7,033 nucleotides of DNA from Campylobacteraceae bacterium. GTDB taxonomy: Bacteria; Campylobacterota; Campylobacteria; Campylobacterales; Sulfurospirillaceae. Of this stretch, positions 1 to 6,335 are shown piece by piece (positions within the stretch are counted from its first letter, which is position 1; every line of letters starts with the position of its first letter). The translations under genes were made by a program, and so were the position numbers. Under the pieces are notes generated by a model. The model saw only the letters and a list, made by a program, of their open reading frames with translations, was not told the origin of the DNA and searched no databases. The DNA is taken from contig JAFLKZ010000127.1 of assembly GCA_019162915.1 (NCBI GenBank), positions 1 through 7,033 of the forward strand, read 5' to 3'.

Positions 1-930
1 ATCATTGATCATCTTATGTGCAATATTTCTTCTTTTTTCAAATTCTATTCTCATTACCTCAATATCAGCATCTGCTAAACCATCAAGTGCCGGAATAGCT
101 GCTTTTTGTGTAATAGAATTAATATTGGAAGTACTTTGACCTTGAAAATCAACAATGGCTTCAGTAATTTCTTTAATAGGACACGCCATGTAGCCAAATC
201 TCCATCCTGTCATAGAAACAGATTTGCTAAGACCATTAACTGTAATCGTTCTTTTATACATATCATCACTGATAGAGGCAACAGAAGTAAAAACTTTACC
301 ATCAAAGATAATTTTTTCATACATTTCATCAGAAACAACTAAAATATTAGTACCCTTAAGTACTTCAGCTAAAGCAGTTAGTTCCGCTTTACTATAAATG
401 GAACCTGTTGGATTAGAAGGTGTATTAATCAGTAAAACTTTTGTTTTTGGTGTAATAGCATTTTTAAGTTGTTCTGGTGTTATTTTAAAACCACTTTTTT
501 CATCGGTATCAACAAAAATAGGCTTACCACCACTATAAAGTACTATTTCAGGATAAGTAACCCAATAAGGAGAAGGGATAATAACTTCATCACCCTCATC
601 AATAATCGCTTGAAAGATATTAAACAAAGAGTGCTTTGCCCCAACATTTACAACGATATCTGATGGTTTGTATTCAAGATTATTTTCACGTTTAAGTTTA
701 CCAGCTATGGCTTTTAAAACTTCAGGTGTACCAGCTACTGCAGTGTATTTAGAAAAACCACTATTAATTGCTTGAATAGCTGCATCTTTCACCACTTGTG
801 GTGTATCAAAATCAGGCTCACCTGCTGAAAAACTAAGTACATCTCTTCCACTGGCTTTTAAGTCTCTCGCCAAGGCAGTAATTGCCATCGTAAGAGAGGG
901 CGACAAAACTTGAATTCTTTTAGACAACAT
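1..930 (-). CDS. aspB: Aspartate aminotransferase, PLP-dependent class I (3' end cut by window edge)
   Basis: Transfers the amino group between aspartate and 2-oxoglutarate in the cytoplasm, linking oxaloacetate and glutamate to aspartate supply. The frame opens at the ATG at 930 and stays open to base 1, giving 310 residues; family members run to about 390, so some 80 C-terminal residues, including the substrate-binding arginine expected there, lie outside. Visible fold-type I motifs are GAKHS at 97-101 (cofactor phosphate site), SPYWVTYPE at 120-128 with the ring-stacking Trp123, NPTG at 173-176, SDEMYE at 200-205 with Asp201 facing the pyridine nitrogen, and SKSVSMTGWRFGY with the Schiff-base Lys236 and phosphate-binding Arg245. 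The start is backed by AGGGGA at 941-936, 5 bases upstream. It follows cysE after a 53-base gap with its own likely promoter. Related subfamilies also use prephenate or other amino acids, so the exact substrate is inferred. Confidence 0.94.
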   Translation of the reverse strand, partial: MLSKRIQVLSPSLTMAITALARDLKASGRDVLSFSAGEPDFDTPQVVKDAAIQAINSGFSKYTAVAGTPEVLKAIAGKLKRENNLEYKPSDIVVNVGAKHSLFNIFQAIIDEGDEVIIPSPYWVTYPEIVLYSGGKPIFVDTDEKSGFKITPEQLKNAITPKTKVLLINTPSNPTGSIYSKAELTALAEVLKGTNILVVSDEMYEKIIFDGKVFTSVASISDDMYKRTITVNGLSKSVSMTGWRFGYMACPIKEITEAIVDFQGQSTSNINSITQKAAIPALDGLADADIEVMRIEFEKRRNIAHKMIND

Positions 931-935
931 AGATT

Positions 936-973
936 TCCCCTATAAAAATATCGCGTTGATTATACCTAAAAAA
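936..973 (-). promoter_or_regulatory. Likely sigma70-type promoter and ribosome binding site for aspB
   Basis: The gap between cysE and aspB, read on the minus strand, holds a perfect TATAAT at 964-959, preceded by AGG and a run of six T at 973-968. No TTGACA-like -35 box sits at the usual distance. A T-rich stretch just upstream of the -10 box in place of a -35 box is typical of Campylobacter and Helicobacter sigma70 promoters. Transcription would start near 952, leaving a leader of about 20 bases that contains the AGGGGA ribosome binding site (941-936). This would let aspB be expressed independently of the upstream operon. It is inferred from sequence alone; an AT-rich genome can produce such boxes by chance. 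Confidence 0.6.
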
Positions 974-983
974 TCGTGTTTTT

Positions 984-1697
984 TTACTCTTTCACCGATT
1001 CAAGATACGATTTATAAATCAACTCTAACTCATCATCTTTGGTTTTAGTACCATCATGCTCTTTTTGAATAATTTCTTCAAGAATTTTAATACGCTTGAA
1101 CAAATAGATAAAAAGCTCTTTATTGATATCTGGAATTTTATTATGTGCCATAGGGTTTTTATCTCTACCCTTTTCAATAATCCGTGCAGGAATACCAACA
1201 GCCGTTGAATCATCAGGTATATCTTTGACAACCACAGAATTAGAACCAATACGACAATTTTCGCCTATCGTTATATCGCCTAGTATCTTAGCACCTGATC
1301 CTATAACAGTTTTATTACCAATAGTAGGGTGACGCTTTACGCCTTTATCAAGATTAACACCTCCAAGTGTTACCCCTTGATAGATAAGTACATCATCCCC
1401 AATAATAGCAGTTTCTCCCACCACGACACCAAAAGCATGGTCTAAAAAAACTCTTCTTCCAATAGTACAAGCAGGATGGATATCAATATTGGTGATAATC
1501 TGAGAAATTCCCATGATAGCACGCGCTAAAACTTTTAAACCTCTTACATGTAAAGCATGTGCAAATCGATAATTAACCAATGCCCAAACACCTGGGTAAT
1601 TAAAAAAAAGCTCTATCTTAGAATTAAGTGCGGGATCATTCAATATTGGCTGTGAAAAATCCTCTTTAAGTTGTCCCCAAATAGAAATTGTACTCAT
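984..1697 (-). CDS. cysE: Serine O-acetyltransferase
   Basis: Acetylates L-serine with acetyl-CoA to O-acetylserine, the precursor that cysteine synthase turns into cysteine; cytoplasmic. The 237-residue protein has a short helical N-terminal part (about 1-65), shorter than in the 273-residue E. coli enzyme. A left-handed beta-helix of hexapeptide repeats follows (about 70-175). The active-site stretch IHPACTIG at 73-80 leads to the Asp86-His87 catalytic pair before GVVVGETA, then QGVTLGG at 107-113 and KRHPTIG at 121-127. The last 50 or so residues look helical and highly charged, ending in ESVKE rather than in the Ile that docks E. coli-type CysE into cysteine synthase. Its ATG overlaps the speA stop as ATGA, with a GAGGA site at 1711-1707 inside the end of speA, so its translation is probably coupled to speA. 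Confidence 0.95.
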   Translation of the reverse strand: MSTISIWGQLKEDFSQPILNDPALNSKIELFFNYPGVWALVNYRFAHALHVRGLKVLARAIMGISQIITNIDIHPACTIGRRVFLDHAFGVVVGETAIIGDDVLIYQGVTLGGVNLDKGVKRHPTIGNKTVIGSGAKILGDITIGENCRIGSNSVVVKDIPDDSTAVGIPARIIEKGRDKNPMAHNKIPDINKELFIYLFKRIKILEEIIQKEHDGTKTKDDELELIYKSYLESVKE

Positions 1698-3538
1698 TCT
1701 TGAGTGTCCTCATTGTTAATTGTCTTTAAGTAACCATTGTCATTTAAAAATAAATAAATTTCACCTAAAATATGTTTTCTTTCTTTATCCGTAATCAGTG
1801 TTGATTTTTCAATTTTTTCATTAAGATTTTCTTGAACTTCTTTAATGTCATAATCTAAATCTTCCAAAATATCGATAATACTTTGTGATTCAAGCATATT
1901 TTCTATTTTATAACCATCATCATCAATGATAACCGTAGCCTCCGTTGGATGGGTAAAAAGATTGTGTTTCATGCCTAAGACTTCTTGATAAGCACCCACT
2001 AAGAAAAAACCTAAAAAATAGTCACGATTTTTGATATCTACGTCATGCAAAAAGAGAGGTGTTTCAGTATTAAAACCTATCTCTCCATCGCTATCACAGG
2101 TGATATCCCACAATGAAGCGGAGCGAGTAGGCGTTTCATCTAACCTATCAAGAGGCATAACAGGGAAGGTTTGACCAATTCCCCAAAAGTCTGGTAAGCT
2201 TTGAAAGAGTGAAAAGTTGACCAAATAGCGTTCTTGAACTCTATCTTGAATATCCAATATTTCACTAAATTTTTTATCCGAAACTAATCCAACTGCTTTT
2301 TTAATAATCAAATTTACTAAAATTTCAGTATTAGACCTATCTTGTAAATCAATATAACCCAAATCAAACAAGGTTAAAAGAGATTCCATATGATCGATAC
2401 TATCATGTAAAAACTCAATGGCATTTTTACGATTTATGGTGCCATAAAGGTCGAAAAGTTCTTGTATAAGAGGCGGATTTACCTCTTTTAATCTCAGTTT
2501 TTGATCCGTATACTCTTGTGAAAAAAGTTCCAACACAGGAGCTACTAAAACGGCATGATGGGCGGCTACAAAACGACCAGATTCTATAAAAATGTCTGGT
2601 TCAGAAACGTTTTTTTGATTGGCAATATCTTTAAGAAGATAAACAACATCATTAGCATACTCACTAAGGGTATAATTTTTATGAAGTGTCGTTTTGTGCT
2701 GAGAGTATTCTACGGCCAAACCACCGCCAAGATTGATAGCCCTAAGATTAGTTGCACCCATTTTACAAAGTTCCGCATAGATATTTCCAGCTTCCCTAAG
2801 CGCTTTTTTAAGGGGTGCAATATCTGTTATTTGAGAACCGATGTGAAAATGAATCATCGTAAATTTATCAAGCAAATTTGCATCTCTAATCATATTGACC
2901 GCTTCTAAAAGCTCTGTTGAAGTCAAACCAAATTTAGAATTGATACCACCACTTTTTGCCCAGATACCAATACCAGAACTATGAAGTCTGATACGAAGAC
3001 CGATATTGGGAACACATCCAAACCTATCTTTAGCTATGTTGATAATGCTTTCAAGCTCGTTAAGTCCTTCTATGGTCAACGTGATGTTATATCCCATCTC
3101 TGAAGCGATAAAGCCTAAAGATATCATTTCATTGTCTTTAAAACCATTGACGGTGATAGGAGCCGTTTGATTATTGTATGCCATAGCTAAAATAAGCTCG
3201 GCTTTACTGCCTGCTTCAAGCCCATAGTTATATTTATGACCAAGCGCTACAAGATTTTTCACAAAATTTGGGAATTGATTGACTTTGAGAGGATAAACAG
3301 CATTAAAGTTTCCCTCGTAACTAAATTCCTTTTTAGCATCAGCAAAACTTTTATAAATCATACGAATCTGCTTATGGATTAAATGCGGGAATCTAAGTAA
3401 AATAGGACCTCTAATACCATCTTTTCGTATCTCTTGAATAATCTCAATGATAGAAGGTTCACATCCTGTATTAACTTTTACCTTACCATCTTCAATAAAA
3501 AAGTTATCATTTCCCCAAGTTTTTATGCCATAATCCAA
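1694..3538 (-). CDS. speA: Biosynthetic arginine decarboxylase
   Basis: Decarboxylates arginine to agmatine, the first step of the agmatine route to putrescine and longer polyamines. It is a fold-type III PLP enzyme (alanine racemase-like barrel plus C-terminal beta domain) of 614 residues, somewhat shorter than the E. coli enzyme (about 658). Visible motifs: VYPLKVNQ at 81-88 with the Schiff-base Lys85, GLEAGSKAEL at 106-115, HFHIGSQ at 230-236, the phosphate-binding GGGLAVEY at 271-278, ESGR at 319-322, and the CDSDGEI stretch at 481-487 that carries the catalytic Cys and Asp from the partner subunit. GAYQEVLGMKHNLFTH at 515-530 is also family-typical. The start codon is TTG at 3538, chosen because AAGGAG lies 7 bases upstream, the spacing to hisS is 11 bases, and no in-frame ATG is near. 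It is not the biodegradative acid-inducible type (AdiA), which belongs to another fold. Confidence 0.95.
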   Translation of the reverse strand: MDYGIKTWGNDNFFIEDGKVKVNTGCEPSIIEIIQEIRKDGIRGPILLRFPHLIHKQIRMIYKSFADAKKEFSYEGNFNAVYPLKVNQFPNFVKNLVALGHKYNYGLEAGSKAELILAMAYNNQTAPITVNGFKDNEMISLGFIASEMGYNITLTIEGLNELESIINIAKDRFGCVPNIGLRIRLHSSGIGIWAKSGGINSKFGLTSTELLEAVNMIRDANLLDKFTMIHFHIGSQITDIAPLKKALREAGNIYAELCKMGATNLRAINLGGGLAVEYSQHKTTLHKNYTLSEYANDVVYLLKDIANQKNVSEPDIFIESGRFVAAHHAVLVAPVLELFSQEYTDQKLRLKEVNPPLIQELFDLYGTINRKNAIEFLHDSIDHMESLLTLFDLGYIDLQDRSNTEILVNLIIKKAVGLVSDKKFSEILDIQDRVQERYLVNFSLFQSLPDFWGIGQTFPVMPLDRLDETPTRSASLWDITCDSDGEIGFNTETPLFLHDVDIKNRDYFLGFFLVGAYQEVLGMKHNLFTHPTEATVIIDDDGYKIENMLESQSIIDILEDLDYDIKEVQENLNEKIEKSTLITDKERKHILGEIYLFLNDNGYLKTINNEDTQE

Positions 3539-3545
3539 TGTATTG

Positions 3546-3551
3546 CTCCTT
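3546..3551 (-). promoter_or_regulatory. Strong Shine-Dalgarno site that fixes the TTG start of speA
   Basis: AAGGAG read on the minus strand, 7 bases before the TTG at 3538. Its first two bases are also the last two of the hisS TAA stop codon (3552-3550), so a ribosome ending hisS sits on the speA initiation site. The near-consensus match may make up for the weak start codon. Confidence 0.75.
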
Positions 3552-4758
3552 AAAAGTTCTCTATTTTTATTGTTTTTTCTTCTTTACTTTCTAAGTCTTT
3601 TATCCAAATAGTACCATTAGAAAGCTCGTCCTCACCGATACATACACAAAATTTTACATATAATTTATCGGCTATTTTCAAATGTGATTTAAGCGATTTT
3701 GATTCGTACGTTGTATCGACATGTGCTTCTTTTCTCTTTTTGATTGTTAAACGATAGACATCACTTAAAGCTTCATCGCATAAAGCGCCGATATAGTAAC
3801 CATCACGTCCTACTTCTGGCATTTTAACAAGCTCCATAAGCCTTTCAATGCCCATCGCAAAACCTACACCACACGTTGGTTTTCCATCTAAAAATTCAAC
3901 CAATCTATCGTATCTTCCGCCACCTGCAATCGCACTTTGAGCACCTATCTCATCACTTACAAACTCAAATGCACTTTTAGAGTAATAATCAAGTCCTCGA
4001 ACCAACATAGGATTGATCACATAAGGCATATCAAAACTATCTAAGATGCTTTTGAGCGTTTCAAAATCACTGGAACAAACATCACATAAATTTTCCAACA
4101 ATAAGGGAGCTGTCCGTAAAAGTGATCGACAATGCTCATTTTTGCAATCAAGCACACGTATAGGATTCGTTATTTTTCGTCTTTCACAATCTTCACATAA
4201 ACCTTCAAGTCCATCTAAAAAACCAACTAAGGCTGTTCTATAAGGTGGCATACAGGTTGGACAACCTAGTGAGTTAATTTCTAACTTATAACTAATACCA
4301 AGAGCTTCAAATATCTCTTTAAGCATCAAAATAATGGTCGCATCTTCTTTGACACTTGCTTCACCAAAAGTTTCAGCACCGAATTGATGAAATTGTCGTA
4401 ACCGTCCTTTTTGAGGGCGTTCGTACCTAAACATTGGACCATGATAAAAAAACCGTCTCACTCCACCTGCTTTATCAAACTTCTGCTGAACAAAAGCACG
4501 TACTACTCCAGCCGTTCCCTCTGGGCGTAAGCAAACATCATTATCACCTTTATCGATAAACTGATACATCTCTTTACCCACAATGTCACTACTCTCACCA
4601 ACACTTCTTTTGAAAAGAGCTGTTTCTTCCAAAATAGGTGTTTCAATAAAAGAAAATCCATAATTTTGTGCTATCTTGGTACACGTTTTGATGATATGTG
4701 TGTATATTTCACTGTTGGGGCTTATGGTATCTTTCATTCCTCGAAGGGCATTAATCAT
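3550..4758 (-). CDS. hisS: Histidyl-tRNA synthetase
   Basis: Charges tRNA-His with histidine in the cytoplasm; essential. The 402 residues show the class II synthetase core. A motif 1 region follows RGMKD near the N-terminus, with LRPEGTAGVVRA at 77-88. Motif 2 spans 110-130 (FRYERPQKGRLRQFHQFG), and the HisRS-specific RGLDYYSKSAFEF is at 254-266. Motif 3 spans 276-306 (SAIAGGGRYDRL, then GVGFAMGIERL). A short anticodon-binding domain closes the protein from about 318. The insertion between motifs 2 and 3 carries eight cysteines in four pairs (166/169, 187/190, 205/210, 225/228), suggesting metal binding; I recall similar cysteines in many bacterial HisRS. The ATG at 4758 has GAGGAA 7 bases upstream and overlaps the end of tmk by 8 bases. 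HisRS-like HisZ is unlikely, because both HisRS signature motifs and the anticodon domain are present. Confidence 0.97.
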   Translation of the reverse strand: MINALRGMKDTISPNSEIYTHIIKTCTKIAQNYGFSFIETPILEETALFKRSVGESSDIVGKEMYQFIDKGDNDVCLRPEGTAGVVRAFVQQKFDKAGGVRRFFYHGPMFRYERPQKGRLRQFHQFGAETFGEASVKEDATIILMLKEIFEALGISYKLEINSLGCPTCMPPYRTALVGFLDGLEGLCEDCERRKITNPIRVLDCKNEHCRSLLRTAPLLLENLCDVCSSDFETLKSILDSFDMPYVINPMLVRGLDYYSKSAFEFVSDEIGAQSAIAGGGRYDRLVEFLDGKPTCGVGFAMGIERLMELVKMPEVGRDGYYIGALCDEALSDVYRLTIKKRKEAHVDTTYESKSLKSHLKIADKLYVKFCVCIGEDELSNGTIWIKDLESKEEKTIKIENF

Positions 4759-5335
4759 ATAAAAATTCCTCGATTCTTTTATAAATTGTTTCTCTCTCTA
4801 AAGACGCATCTATTTCTAAAACTTGAATAGGCAATGCCTTAATAATGTTGCGCATTATATCTTGAATATGTAACAAATAACTTACACCTCTTTTTTCAAT
4901 AACATCATGCTCTTTCCCACTTAATCTTGATGTGATGAGTTCAAAATTGGTAAGGAAAAGAACTATTTTATCAGGATAGTTTTCATCAAGTGCAAAACGA
5001 TTGAGCTGGAGTAAAAAATCACTATTAATATCAGGATGATTTGCCATAGCATAGGCTATGCCAGACAAAAAGCCTCTATCACTAATAACTATATTATTGT
5101 CTCTTGATGCTTTGACGACAGTATCATAATGTAAAGCTCGATCAGCTAAAAAAAGAAAAAGCTCAGCATTAAAAGAGAGTTTATCTTCTCCCTCCAATAA
5201 AATTTGCCTTAATTTCATTCCCGTTTTTGTACCTCCTGGCTCTTTGGTAGCAATAACATTGTCATGTCTTTGCGCAAAAAGAGCAACTTGAGTACTTTTT
5301 CCCGTAGTATCTACCCCTTCAAAAATTACATACAT
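4751..5335 (-). CDS. tmk: Thymidylate kinase (dTMP kinase)
   Basis: Phosphorylates dTMP to dTDP with ATP, the step shared by de novo and salvage routes to dTTP; cytoplasmic and normally essential. The 194 residues have a P-loop GVDTTGKST at 7-15, KEPGGT at 31-36, LADRALHYD at 63-71, and the DR motif at 86-87 in SDRGFLSGIAYA. A LID segment, RLSGKEHDVIEKRG, spans 137-150. The P-loop has no arginine while the LID is rich in basic residues, which fits the type II arrangement of the family. Where many family members have an aromatic residue after DR there is Gly88. The ATG at 5335 lies 10 bases inside coaD, and I see no Shine-Dalgarno sequence before it; the next in-frame Met (residue 40) would remove the P-loop. 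Translation is therefore probably coupled to coaD. Confidence 0.95.
   Translation of the reverse strand: MYVIFEGVDTTGKSTQVALFAQRHDNVIATKEPGGTKTGMKLRQILLEGEDKLSFNAELFLFLADRALHYDTVVKASRDNNIVISDRGFLSGIAYAMANHPDINSDFLLQLNRFALDENYPDKIVLFLTNFELITSRLSGKEHDVIEKRGVSYLLHIQDIMRNIIKALPIQVLEIDASLERETIYKRIEEFLYD
4766..4771 (-). promoter_or_regulatory. Shine-Dalgarno site of hisS, inside tmk
   Basis: GAGGAA on the minus strand, 7 bases before the hisS ATG (4758) and within the last codons of tmk. It supports the chosen start, whose product begins MINALRGMKD, a typical HisRS N-terminus. Confidence 0.7.
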
Positions 5336-5811
5336 AGAGAAGATTTTTGTAAATAAGGTTTGATGGCATGAGGAATAAGATGATTAACCTCTCCACCATG
5401 TTTAAAGATAGAGCGAACAACGGAAGAGCTAATGAAAGCATGTTCTAAACTTGGCATCAAATAAACGGTTTCTAGCTCTTTCCAAAGTGATGAGTTTGCA
5501 TACCCCATCTGTAGCTCATACTCAAAATCACTCACCGCTCTAAGGCCACGAATCATGACATTAATATTTTTTTCTTGTGAAAAACTAACTAATAATCCAT
5601 CAAACGGTTCTACGTCAACACCTTCTATATCTTTAATAGCAGCTTGAACCATAGAAACACGCGTTTCAATATCAAACATAGGGCGCTTATCCTCAGAAAC
5701 TGCAACGGCTACGAGAACTTTATCAAAAAGTTTTTTAGCTCTTCTTATCACATCCATATGACCATTGGTAATAGGGTCAAATGTTCCTGGATATATGGCA
5801 ATTCTTCTCAT
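5326..5811 (-). CDS. coaD: Phosphopantetheine adenylyltransferase
   Basis: Joins 4'-phosphopantetheine and ATP to dephospho-CoA, the penultimate step of CoA synthesis; cytoplasmic. With the start at 5811 the product has 161 residues, the usual family length. Nucleotidyltransferase motifs: YPGTFDPITNGH at 7-18 including the T/HxGH signature, KRPMF at 42-46, RGLRAVSDFEYE at 88-99, and ISSSVVR at 127-133. The frame also has an ATG at 5823, but that would place the ribosome site GGGAGG inside the gene and leave no proper site upstream. ATG 5811 has GGGAGG just upstream, gives the N-terminus MRRIAIYPGTFDP, and overlaps the ubiX stop as ATGA. Its 3' end contains the start of tmk. Confidence 0.95.
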   Translation of the reverse strand: MRRIAIYPGTFDPITNGHMDVIRRAKKLFDKVLVAVAVSEDKRPMFDIETRVSMVQAAIKDIEGVDVEPFDGLLVSFSQEKNINVMIRGLRAVSDFEYELQMGYANSSLWKELETVYLMPSLEHAFISSSVVRSIFKHGGEVNHLIPHAIKPYLQKSSLCM

Positions 5812-6335
5812 TTTCCCTCCCATCTCTTAAAAAGGTTATGTTCGATACCTAGTAAATCAAACCATTTTCCAATCAGAAAATTTTCCATCTCTTCGAGTGT
5901 TTTAATACCAGCATAATAACCAAGAATTGGGGGTGCTATATGAATTCCTAAGCGAGAGAGTTTGAGCATATTTTCTAAAGCTATAGCAGAAAATGGCATC
6001 TCACGAGGGGCAAGAAGAAGAGGGCGCTTTTCTTTAATCATCACTGAAGCACTTCTTGTTAGAAGGTTATCTGCTATACCACACGAAATCTTAGCCAGTG
6101 TATTCATACTACAAGGGATGATGACCATTCCCTCACTTTGAAAAGAACCTGACGCCGTAATAGCACCTATATCTTCATCATCTAATAAAAAAGTATTATC
6201 CTCTTTTTCAAAAACTACTTTAGCATGCTCAGAGACGATAACATACTTCTCTATCTCTAAAGGTAACGACTTTATAAACTTAAGTCCTAGTTCAACACCA
6301 CTAGAGCCACTAATACCTATAATTAATTTTTTCAT
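5808..6335 (-). CDS. ubiX: Flavin prenyltransferase (UbiX family)
   Basis: Attaches a dimethylallyl group to FMN, making the prenylated FMN cofactor used by UbiD-type decarboxylases. The 175 residues start with the flavin-binding MKKLIIGISGSSG (loop 7-13). The conserved VIIPCSMNTLAKISCGIADN stretch runs 71-90, then LLTRSASV at 91-98 and LLLAPREMP at 106-114. APPILGYY lies at 134-141. Length and motifs match bacterial UbiX; the phosphopantothenoylcysteine decarboxylase relatives lack the LLxR...PREMP pattern. Campylobacterota use menaquinone made by the futalosine route, so the likely client is a UbiD-like decarboxylase of that pathway rather than ubiquinone synthesis; no ubiD is in view. The ATG overlaps the flgA stop as ATGA, with only a poor ribosome site, so coupling to flgA translation is likely. 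Confidence 0.94.
   Translation of the reverse strand: MKKLIIGISGSSGVELGLKFIKSLPLEIEKYVIVSEHAKVVFEKEDNTFLLDDEDIGAITASGSFQSEGMVIIPCSMNTLAKISCGIADNLLTRSASVMIKEKRPLLLAPREMPFSAIALENMLKLSRLGIHIAPPILGYYAGIKTLEEMENFLIGKWFDLLGIEHNLFKRWEGK
5816..5821 (-). promoter_or_regulatory. Shine-Dalgarno site that decides the coaD start
   Basis: GGGAGG on the minus strand, 4 bases before the ATG at 5811 and inside the last codons of ubiX. For the alternative ATG at 5823 this site would lie downstream of the start codon, which argues for the later start. Confidence 0.75.

Noticed and set aside
106..663. Two plus-strand open frames (106-342 and 469-663) opposite aspB
   Set aside because: The minus strand here encodes aspartate aminotransferase with all expected motifs. 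The antisense products are rich in Asn, Ile, Phe and Arg, as expected of reversed AT-rich coding sequence.
968..985. Possible hairpin after cysE: an A-run, loop CACGA, then a T-run
   Set aside because: The stem is A-T only and the T-run is part of the likely aspB promoter; an intrinsic terminator needs a stable GC-containing stem.
1025..1249. Second minus-strand frame inside cysE (74 codons)
   Set aside because: It is a shifted frame of the cysE coding sequence, which is uninterrupted and matches the family over its length, so it is not evidence of a frameshift or nested gene.
2555..2908. Plus-strand open frame of 117 codons opposite speA
   Set aside because: It lies wholly inside speA, whose motifs on the other strand are intact; its product has no recognisable domain and looks like a chance antisense frame.
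5644..5916. Plus-strand open frame spanning the coaD-ubiX junction
   Set aside because: Both strands cannot plausibly be coding here; coaD and ubiX are well supported and this frame has no ribosome site or domain.
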